From assembly GCA_964017185.1 (NCBI GenBank), contig OZ024882.1:39281988-39345987 (forward strand): a stretch of 64,000 nucleotides of DNA. Direction: 5' to 3'. Of the stretch, positions 59,601 to 64,000 are shown one piece after another. The notes under the pieces are model-generated. The model did no database searches. It worked only from the letters and a program-made list of their open reading frames with translations, and had not been told where the DNA came from. Within the stretch, counting starts at the first letter, position 1, and every line of letters starts with the position of its first letter. The stretch is from Rugalucina vietnamica (Eukaryota; Mollusca; Bivalvia; Lucinida; Lucinidae). Position numbers and translations under genes: made by a program.

Positions 59601-60413
59601 GTCATATGTATAACATCATACTTTCCTGGGCATACTCCCTTGGGAAGTTTACCAGAACTGAATGCACATCTTTCAACAAGTTACTGTCATACATAACATT
59701 TTGGTTAAAGTTTCTCTAGTGGTGTATATCTCAAGAACCATTTATCAGAAATCATTCATATTTAGACTTGAGGTACCCTATAGGGTTAGCTTTGATTCCA
59801 AGAGTTCGGACCCCAGGGTCCATGCCTGGGGGTGGGGCTAGAGTTCAAAATCTAGGTCACCTTTAATTTGCGTCAAAGTTTTGGTTAAAGTTTCTCTAAT
59901 GGTGTATATCTCATGAGCCAATTTTCAGAAATCATTCATATTTGGAATTTAGGTACCCTATAAGGTTTGCTTTGTTTCCATGAGTTCAGACCTGAGGGTC
60001 CATGCTCGGGGGGTGGGGCTAGAGTTCAAAATTTAGGTCACCTTGAAAATGCGCTATTTACATAGTGTTTTTTTCTTCTCTAAGTTCAAAAATTAACAAA
60101 GACTTAATATAGGAATGTATTCCTATTTGGATCATAGATACCCTTTAAGGTTGAATTAAATTCCATGGCACCAAACTCTAGGGGTGGGGCTGGAGGTCAA
60201 AATGTAGGACACATTTCTAAAATACAATAGTGACCAAGATTAATATTCTGTAGGTCTATATCTTGACAACCATTTGTCAGAAAGCATTCATGCTTACAAC
60301 ATAGGTACCACATAAGGGTTAGACCCCAGGGTCCATGCATGGGGGTGGGGGTGGGATGGACCCAAAGGGTCCATGCATGGGGTGGGGATGGGACTTAAGG
60401 TCAAGGTCTGGAG

Positions 60414-60460
<47 letters not shown>

Positions 60461-61378
60461 ATGACACTTTTTTCATTCCAATCTAGGACTGAGGACCTGA
60501 CCCACAATGTCCGTGGATTATGTCCTAGATTGAGTATACACGTCAGCTCTGTATACTGCTCTAAAATAGATCTGTCATTCTAAAACACCACTCCCCCATG
60601 TTTGTATGCAATGTACTTTACAGTGCTTATTTCTAAAGTGTACTTGATAAGGGTACTGTCTTTCATTGGGGATTTGAGGTTCAATGTCAGGGGTGAGAAT
60701 GTGCAGGGTTGTATAGGTAGGGGGTAGGGAGGGGGCTTTGTGGCTACCAGCCAGGGGTATACGTGCCTCTCAAGGCACTTTTTCTAGTTTGACAAAAAAG
60801 ACAATGCTGGCAGCAGTCTTTGCCTAATAGAATTATGCAGACATCACACAGCTGTCTTGTATCTGACCAGTGACTACAAAACATCAGATGAAAAATGCTT
60901 ATGTTGAAAAGGCAAAGGTAAACAATGATCAGGAAATGGCAGTCAAAACAAAAGTCGCACTCCACAAACCGAGGTGAGAATAAAGTCTAAATTTACAATC
61001 ATGCGCTTATACTAAGAGAACATATTGTAACCCAAGTGTGCAGCTATTTCCCAAAAGGTGGCCATTTATTTACCTGGTCTTAATTAAATACATGTAATTG
61101 CCTTATGATATTCCTCAGCCTTCTGACTTTGTAACCAGCAATATAGACTGCAGACAGGTACAAGTCTTTCATTGCACAGTGTGACATGATTCAGTCTAAA
61201 CTTTCATATTATAAAGTTTCATTGTTTATGCTCACTTAGGAATACTGTTTCCTATCCTTCATATTTTTCAGCATCCGATCCAGAGGTTTTTTATGAAATA
61301 TATTTATGATAGCTACGAGAAATCGTATGAAAAAATGTGTCATGTGAAAAAGGCGGAAGAGAACAAAGTCAAATTTAG
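45130..61378 (+). CDS. NDUFB5: NDUFB5, complex I subunit (four internal exons, partial)
   Basis: Accessory subunit of mitochondrial NADH:ubiquinone oxidoreductase (also called SGDH), a single-pass protein of the distal membrane arm in the inner membrane. Exons 45130-45215, 47246-47312, 47811-47872 and 61272-61378 join with compatible phases (2+84, 67, 62, 107 nt) and encode about 107 residues: KRTMVIKPSRF near the N-terminus, a membrane helix FLTLGIVPCLALILYANI, the family hallmark AEIAEIPEGYTPHSWEY, then HPIQRFFMKYIYDSYEKSYE. These follow the vertebrate protein in order. The first exon (mitochondrial presequence, must end in phase 1) and the last exon(s) were not found and presumably lie outside. 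All introns are GT-AG. The last intron is 13.4 kb and filled with retrotransposons. Intact frames argue for a functional gene. Confidence 0.93.
45329..46329 (+). mobile_element. Hairpin-start repeat with AGGTCA-rich monomers (short copy)
   Basis: Begins with the hairpin AGCTTGCCTGTAC-gaaa-GTACAGGAAGAGCT and ends CAGGCTAGCTACGCTGTCCT followed by a CAGCTCTTATT tail, matching the ends of the element at 48175-51979. It contains about five degenerate ~167 bp monomers with TGACCTTGAGGTCA motifs. It lies inside an NDUFB5 intron. Confidence 0.7.
47030..47121. repeat. T-rich low-complexity tract
   Basis: (ATTT)n then long T runs inside the NDUFB5 intron. Confidence 0.85.
47246..47312 (+). CDS. NDUFB5: NDUFB5 internal exon b (membrane helix)
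   Basis: 67 nt between TTTGCAG and GTAGGT, encoding HFFLTLGIVPCLALILYANI and RI plus one base. This is the hydrophobic transmembrane segment of the subunit. Confidence 0.92.
47811..47872 (+). CDS. NDUFB5: NDUFB5 internal exon c
   Basis: 62 nt between GTTGACAG and GTATAG; completes a Gly codon and encodes PAEIAEIPEGYTPHSWEYVQ, the most conserved block of the family. Confidence 0.95.
48053..48122. repeat. Near-perfect 70 bp palindrome
   Basis: ACATAGATTGTGGGTAC ... GTACCCACAATCTATGT, with the centre at the CCTCGGCGAGG region (about 48082-48092). It could extrude as a cruciform. Confidence 0.85.
48086..48174 (+). repeat. ~90 bp direct repeat, left copy
   Basis: GGCGAGGCGGTTGTAACGAG to ATTTTGTTTTTA, found again at 51980-52072 with a 4-bp ATAA expansion. 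It flanks the 3.8 kb element between them and begins at the centre of the palindrome at 48053-48122. Confidence 0.9.
48285..50638 (+). pseudogene. LINE endonuclease C-terminus plus RT, one frameshift
   Basis: The frame is open from the insertion junction. It encodes the end of the endonuclease (FGLEQVVKEPTRGKNILDL and GTGDHDIV, equivalent to the SDH motif), a basic linker (QPWVTREIKRQMNKRDKLYA), and the reverse transcriptase: RPISLTCICCKVLE, motif A VMDFSKAFDKV, GVPQGSVLGP. One base is missing in a T run at about 49799, which shifts the frame to a stop at 49812-49814; the FADD box and the C-terminal domain (to the FFPRTARLWNNLP motif) continue in another frame until 50638. Otherwise intact, so inactivation is recent or the shift is a sequencing error. 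Similar in order to the LINE at 6780. Confidence 0.88.
50649..50692. repeat. (ATC)n microsatellite
   Basis: About fourteen CAT/ATC units in the LINE 3' UTR, with a shorter one at 50763-50793. Confidence 0.92.
51980..52072 (+). repeat. ~90 bp direct repeat, right copy
   Basis: Matches 48086-48174 except for an extra ATAA. Directly abuts the CAGCTCTTATT end of the element. Confidence 0.9.
52155..52228 (+). repeat. tRNA-like SINE fragment
   Basis: TCTCTGCGGTAGAGCATCAG resembles an A box and GGGTTTGAAACCTACC a B box, 35 bp apart. No tail could be assigned. Confidence 0.4.
52561..53392 (-). repeat. 3' LTR of the gypsy element
   Basis: Plus-strand reading TGTTATGTGCCAGGCGTAAC ... CATACATAACA, with TG/CA ends. 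Nearly identical to 58865-59698. Confidence 0.92.
53393..53408 (-). other. Polypurine tract
   Basis: On the minus strand TGAAGAGGGGAAG lies directly before the LTR start, the expected primer for plus-strand DNA synthesis. Confidence 0.8.
53540..55027 (-). CDS. Gypsy reverse transcriptase and RNase H
   Basis: 495 codons without a stop. The RT domain runs from about residue 60 to 290: PYRMNPVKQQYLREEV, WSSPCIFVPKPDGTFRMCTD, motif A TKFDLLKGFWQIPL, FGMKNSPATFQRLVN and the catalytic YIDD in CKAYIDDAIIF. RNase H follows (about 365-495) with DASDVGAG, the E of EKECLSLIL, FSDHNPL and the final Asp region IIPDTLSRA. It copies the element RNA and removes the template. The ATG at 55027 overlaps the end of the integrase frame by ~23 bases in another frame, so in the intact element RT was probably made as part of a polyprotein. 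RT-RH being the last pol domain is unusual for gypsy elements. Confidence 0.93.
   Translation of the reverse strand: MNKIKWTEDFNLEKSDPSSSKLQNSDILQNLDQKLSHLDSDKRLELKQLVLEYEHLFPDIPSRTDKIYHDVDIIEGSKPVKQHPYRMNPVKQQYLREEVQYLLDNDFIEPSQSEWSSPCIFVPKPDGTFRMCTDYRKVNSVTKTDTFPIPRIDDCIDNIGHAKYVTKFDLLKGFWQIPLTDRAKEISAFVTPDGLYQYKVMPFGMKNSPATFQRLVNSLISNLDGCKAYIDDAIIFSEEWQQHLQTIRTFFDRLSDAKLTVNLAKSEFCHANLTFLGHIVGQGQVKPVEAKVEAISDFPVPTSKRQLMRFLGMAGYYRKFCNNFSAIAEPLTNLLGKKAKYVWTDDCQKSFDKLKAILRSAPVLLAPSFDKEFKLAVDASDVGAGSVLLQEDDNGVDHPVCYFSKKFNKHQRNYSTIEKECLSLILALQHFEVYLASSHAPIVVFSDHNPLTFIHKTKNKNQRLLRWSLMLQEHNLDIRHIRGRDNIIPDTLSRA
55005..55394 (-). pseudogene. Integrase C-terminal part
   Basis: NLLQYVSDFKTRLSKACEAA, then QNKMKVRYDENAQ and FEPGDKVLALLPIPGHPLQA, PYTVDKKL and CHINMLKKY, the usual C-terminal integrase region that binds DNA. 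It is separated from the catalytic core by the inserted short repeat at 55394-55644. Codons upstream of 55394 in the same frame belong to the insert. Confidence 0.85.
55389..55649 (+). mobile_element. GATCAGG short repeat inserted in integrase
   Basis: A 251 bp insert (55394-55644) flanked by CAAAG (55389-55393, 55645-55649). Removing one CAAAG and the insert restores the integrase frame between its SDDDSS and NLLQY segments, which defines the exact limits. Homologous copies at 12637-12800 (reverse) and 60909-61085; fragment at 24622. No coding capacity; mobilising machinery unknown. Confidence 0.82.
55612..56406 (-). pseudogene. Gypsy integrase, N-terminal and catalytic part
   Basis: Zinc-binding HHCC domain (GHLGVNKTYHKILNHFYWPG and CKSCHTCQ) and DDE core: Asp in VIIDCVGPL, Asp in IQSDQGSNF and Glu in the PESQEALERFHQT block. 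Integrase inserts the cDNA into the genome. The reading frame is interrupted after SDDDSS by the short repeat at 55394-55644, and a one-base shift near 56404 separates it from the protease frame upstream. The residues after SDDDSS (VVLFVVCLGV) come from the insert. Confidence 0.9.
56373..57179 (-). CDS. Gypsy protease region (pol N-terminus)
   Basis: 268 codons. Residues ~10-50 contain ILRDTGASQSLIL, the DTGA active-site motif of retropepsins (DT/SG), followed by a GIRPSLPFKGIHLLLGNELA block with the second conserved Gly region. The rest is an acidic/serine-rich linker ahead of the integrase. Its homology extends upstream of the listed start in the same frame (PFLSDGFVSL), so the true protein was continuous with Gag through a frameshift. 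Confidence 0.85.
   Translation of the reverse strand: MSLNSDSAQSTPIKILRDTGASQSLILADTLPFSEKSSSGTSVLIQGVECGFVNVPLHNIYLSSDLVKGPVAVGIRPSLPFKGIHLLLGNELAGDKVVVNPLLTNTPCVDQPPDPIEQEIPDLYPSCAVTRAMAKKAKLYDGMQDINLTDTLIGQSFNKEISTSLSPSQSDIQTDPSNPRSGSENDLSPSNSNDQGHDQLSRSQLCKEQQSDPEISPLFERAFNENEISQVPVCYYVKNGILMRKWRPPDVSAAVSKLWFLGFIALKS
57314..58753 (-). CDS. Gypsy Gag protein with zinc knuckle
   Basis: 479 codons beginning MSFKLSDFIAAPSQELLDKA. Residues ~85-215 form a strongly charged coiled-coil (ERDERIRAEKNEREERIRLE and similar heptads, the coding bases themselves repetitive). A Gag-type alpha-helical domain spans ~225-395 (YFLHFEKVAENLKWPREHW, FRDCRKEHDQTHIEFARTKE). A CCHC zinc knuckle CNYCKKTGHIISEC lies near the C-terminus and binds element RNA. 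It ends in a KKERKRKSR tail. The start codon lies ~110 bp inside the 5' LTR edge (58865). Intact in this copy. Confidence 0.93.
   Translation of the reverse strand: MSFKLSDFIAAPSQELLDKAKKSDLLDIADHYGLSNIKTSMLKHEIKNILIQFFVDEEIFDSSATSQILVTQTDLQLRELEIKRQIEMEKLKFEYEERIRLETLERDERIRAEKNEREERIRLETLEREERMHKQRLEMEEREKEKQRALEYEKLEREERLEKEKLEREERLEIEKEKLRFENEEKERERLFQLRIKEIEFNEKLKSKSLSSDTSKIFDVTKHIRLVPPFQKKEVDKYFLHFEKVAENLKWPREHWTLLLQSVVIGKAREIYTQLSLEQSSDYDTVKEFILRAYELVPEAYRQKFRDCRKEHDQTHIEFARTKEQLFDRWCSSKKVGSDHAKLRQLMLVEEFKRCINSDVKAFLNEREVENLETAARLADDYALTHKASFVNKPYPRKPYNPQSKQITPQSKPYSPQFGPKANPSNPTDNSSPKPKFSSENKGQNPLSQPICNYCKKTGHIISECLALKRKKERKRKSR
58842..58864 (-). other. Primer binding site (tRNA)
   Basis: Directly inside the 5' LTR the minus strand reads TGGGGGCTGCGCCGGGATTG. 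It starts with TGG, complementary to a tRNA 3' CCA, and the tRNA-side sequence includes TTCAATCCC, as in a T-loop. Three to four bases (AAT) separate it from the LTR. Which tRNA is used cannot be decided here. Confidence 0.78.
58865..59698 (-). repeat. 5' LTR of the gypsy element
   Basis: Plus-strand reading TGTTACGTGCCAGGCG ... CATACATAACA, 834 bp. Promoter and polyadenylation signals should be here, but I did not identify a definite TATA box. Confidence 0.92.
60416..60456. repeat. T homopolymer
   Basis: About 41 consecutive T. Confidence 0.95.
60905..61090 (+). repeat. GATCAGG short repeat, copy 4
   Basis: GGTAAACAATGATCAGGAAATG, then CACTCCACAAACCGAGGTGA, ACTAAGAGAACATATTGTAA and CCCAAAAGGTGGCCATTTA, in the same order as the integrase insert at 55394. 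Confidence 0.7.
61272..61378 (+). CDS. NDUFB5: NDUFB5 internal exon d
   Basis: 107 nt between TTTTTCAG and GTAAGA, encoding HPIQRFFMKYIYDSYEKSYE, then KMCHVKKAEENKVKF plus two bases of the next codon. It corresponds to the human HPISRW...YDSPEKIYE segment. The remaining C-terminus (the usual RLMH and GDGxWYY block) was not found before the window end. Confidence 0.93.
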
Positions 61379-62772
61379 GTAAGAATTGAGCCATCCACTA
61401 TCTCTGTACACAGAGCCTACTGTAATGCAGAAATTGCCCAACAATTAATGTAGATCACTTTTGCTTGAAACTGAATATATCTGTGAAATGTTCTGATAAA
61501 CTTGCTGGGGTGTCAGCATGTGAGGCCACATACATAATCGGCTGAGACACAATCAGGGTTGCCTTTTATGTTGCACTTGAGGCAAAAAAGTAACCTCTTT
61601 GTATTTTCATTTTTCTTGGTTTATAATAACTTATGACCTATCAGGTTTATATTCCACAAGTAATTCTTTTGGCTCTCGCGTTTTTCAAATTTCACCATAG
61701 TGGGTAATGGGAATAGTTCAGAAAAGGAGCTTCAAACCAGTGTTTTGGGCTGCTTAAATAAGATCATATGCAGCCTAGATAAGTCATTGTTCCATGCTGC
61801 AGTCAATTTAATACAATGTAACATGTGTGGTTGCATATGAAAAATTGAAGGAAACCTTGACTGCATCAAACATTTTATTTCTAGGGCGTCTCTTAACATG
61901 GGGCTACGAACTCTACAGGCCATGCAAAAAATATATTTGACCACATCAGCGGTCCTATACAATTTCTTGACAAAACCTTTAGCCATGTTTTATTAGTCCT
62001 CAGTCTGAAAAATAATAAGACCATTTCATCCTTGTTAATAGTAATCTGACTTTGAACATCCATTATGAAAATAGGGGCTACGGACTCTACATAAAAATGA
62101 TGATTTTCAAAAAACAAGTACTCTTCACTGTGAGGATAAATTCAACTTCCATTGATTCTAAACTTTCTATTATCTTAACAATGAAAGACTTGATACCAAA
62201 AAATCATGTTCTAATCATGGGTGTAATTTTTTTACCTGCCAACTAAAGACACCATGAAAAATTGAAAAACATAAGAAAAGTACTGTTTCACTTCATACTC
62301 CATATTTTCATTAATTTTAGTCCAAATTCAAAGCCGTAAAAAGTATATTACAGGGGACATATGTCTCCTTAGTTCTAGAGCCATATGCAACATACTTCAT
62401 TCATAAACATTAAAGCAAACATGTTTACAAAACACCCAAAATAAAAGTGCAACATCATAACATGTTAAAAACAGTGTTTTTTAGCATATAATTTCTCACT
62501 GACGCAGAATATTGTATACAATATGGTATCATTATATATCGCCAGAAAGCCTATTATCCCAGTGTTATAATAAAATAAAAACAATAGGTATTTGATAATA
62601 TCACACTGAATTACAGATGCATAACAAGACCAAAGTAGTAAAGGCAACCCTGATTGTGTCTCAGCCGAATGTCTATTTCAGTGTAATCTTTTAACTGTCA
62701 GGTAATCAGTGTCAGTGATGAATTTAATTCATTCCCATTCATTGTGACTTTGATTAAAATTGATTGATTTTT
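61379..62772 (+). other. NDUFB5 intron, nothing else recognised
   Basis: AT-rich sequence following the GTAAGA donor. Short open frames are unremarkable. Confidence 0.5.
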
Positions 62773-62774
62773 TA

Positions 62775-64000
62775 TACCCCCCCCCCCCCCCCCCCACTTA
62801 AAAAAGTGCGGGGTATTATGTTATACCCTCCAAAAAAAATTTGCGTTCGAGTGTCCGTCCGTCCGTCCGTCTGTCTGTCTGTCTGTCTGTCCGTCCGTCA
62901 GCGTTTCGTTTCGGGGCTCTATCTTGAGCATTCATTGACCGATTTTCTTCAAACTTTGTATAGGAGTTCATACCAGGAAGGAGTGGTTTGGGATTGAAGG
63001 TGGGTAAATTTCGTCAAATAAGTACAGAGTTATGGCCCTTGATTTACGTTAAAATTTTGTTTCCGGGCTCTGTCTTGAGCATTTATTGACCGATTTTCTT
63101 CAAACTTTGTATAGGAGTTCATACCATGAAAGAGTGGTCTGGGATTGAAGATGGGTAAATTTTGTCAAATAAGTACAGAGTTATGGCCCTTGATTTACGT
63201 TAAAATTTTGTTTCCGGGCTCTATCTTGAGCATTTATTGACCAATTTTCTTCAAACTTTGTATAGGAGTTCATATCAGGAAGGAGTGGTTTGGGATTGAA
63301 GATGGGTAAATTTCGTCAAATAAGTACAGAGTTATGGCCCTTGATTTACGTAAAAATTTTGTTTTTGGGCTCTATCTTGAGCATTTATTGTCCGATTTTC
63401 TTCAAACTTTGTATAGGAGTTCATACCAGGAAGGAGTGGTCTGGGATTGAATTTGGGTAAATTTCGTCAAATATGTACAGAGTTATGGCCTTTGATTTAC
63501 TTTAAATTTTTGTTTCCGGGCTCTATTTTGAGCATTTATTGACCGATTTTCTTCAAACTTTGTATAGGAGTTCATACCAAGAAGAAGTGGTCAGGGATTG
63601 AAGATGGGTAAATTTTGTCAAATAAGTACAGAGTTATGGCCCTTGATTTACGTTAAAATTTTGTTGCCGGACTCTGTCTTGAGCATTTATTGACCAATTT
63701 TCTTCAAACTTTGTATAGGAGTTCATATCAGGAAGGAGTGGTTTGGGACTGAAAATGAATAAATTTCGTTAAATAAATACAGAGTTATGGCCCATGATTT
63801 ACATTAAAATTTCATTTCCTGCCTCTGTTTTGTGCATTTATCAACCAATTTTCTTCAAACTTTGTATAAAAGTTCAAATCAGGAAGTAGTGGTTTGGGAT
63901 TGAAGATGGGTAAATTTTATCAATGTATACAGAGTTATGGTCCTTCATTTATGACAAAATTTTGTTCTGCTCTTTATCTTGAGAATTTATTGACAAACAT
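62775..64000 (+). mobile_element. Pearl-like element with 151 bp monomers (runs off the end)
   Basis: Starts with a C run and a hairpin (ATACCCC...CACTTAAAAAAGTGCGGGGTAT), then a (GTCC/GTCT)n tract (62852-62897), and at least seven monomers of 151 bp marked by AGAGTTATGGCCC (63026, 63177, 63328, 63479, 63630 and on). The right end is outside the window. Confidence 0.8.

Larger units (their letters stand above)
52561..59698 (-). mobile_element. Complete Ty3/gypsy LTR retrotransposon, Gmr1-like order
   Basis: 7138 bp on the minus strand with LTRs of 832 and 834 bp and TTTT target duplication (52557-52560, 59699-59702). Order from the 5' LTR: Gag, protease, integrase, then reverse transcriptase-RNase H, so the integrase precedes the RT, a copia-like order in an element whose RT is clearly Ty3/gypsy. 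This is the arrangement of the Gmr1 group. Several single-base frame shifts at domain joins and a 251 bp insertion in the integrase make this copy non-autonomous. LTRs differ at perhaps 12-16 sites by eye, so it is fairly young. Confidence 0.9.
52256..60410 (+). mobile_element. Pearl-like monomer element split by the LTR retrotransposon
   Basis: Starts with the hairpin TATACCCCCAGCAT...ATGCTGACGGGTATA and a (GTTC)n tract (52318-52352), then the first monomer. It is interrupted at 52561-59698 by the gypsy element and resumes with monomers containing GTACCCTATAGGGTT and GACCCCAGGGTCCATGC (59699 to ~60390). The right edge is uncertain; a T tract starts at 60416. Confidence 0.65.

Overview
The window is eukaryotic and looks like mollusc DNA, most probably from a bivalve. 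Three things point there: a split nuclear gene for the mitochondrial complex I subunit NDUFB5 with ordinary GT/AG introns; a tRNA-derived SINE of the Leu/Ser-like type common in bivalves; and several elements that open with a hairpin, continue with a GTCC/GTCT microsatellite and end in 150-315 bp tandem monomers, the layout of bivalve pearl-type repeats. The species cannot be named. The DNA is AT-rich and dominated by repeats nested inside repeats. No operons, CRISPR arrays or prokaryotic genes are present.

Layout. 1-31 kb holds no recognisable host gene except a 32-codon putative first exon present in two inverted copies (18.2 and 26.0 kb). It contains a recent 2.08 kb duplication (3.4-5.5 and 6.4-10.5 kb), of which only the second copy carries a 5'-truncated LINE, plus a mariner-type MITE, inverted-repeat elements and LINE relics. 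31.8-34 kb is a pearl-like element with six 315 bp monomers. 34-44.3 kb is a nest: a LINE relic split by two foldback elements that themselves contain a smaller foldback, a hAT-like element, a SINE, a microsatellite and another foldback; a second, minus-strand LINE relic follows.

From 45.1 kb to 61.4 kb four internal coding exons of NDUFB5 lie on the plus strand. The first and last exons were not found and are probably outside the window. The 13.4 kb intron between exons three and four holds a hairpin/monomer element invaded by a CR1/Jockey-type LINE, and a second monomer element invaded by a complete 7.1 kb Ty3/gypsy LTR retrotransposon on the minus strand. That retrotransposon has a copia-like order (integrase before reverse transcriptase). 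The window ends inside another pearl-like element with 151 bp monomers.

The recurring feature is a set of about sixteen unrelated short word families (roughly 12-20 nt). Each word is repeated several times with variable spacers at the ends of a 0.2-3.9 kb segment, usually in inverted orientation. For four insertions 9-10 bp target-site duplications can be read directly (37.1-40.6, 37.3-37.7, 40.6-43.0 and 35.1-35.6 kb), a fifth is likely (41.1 kb), and one segment has an 8 bp duplication (38.1-39.3 kb). They are therefore mobile DNA, foldback/Mutator-like or hAT-like, and not simple minisatellites. No transposase gene for them is present here.
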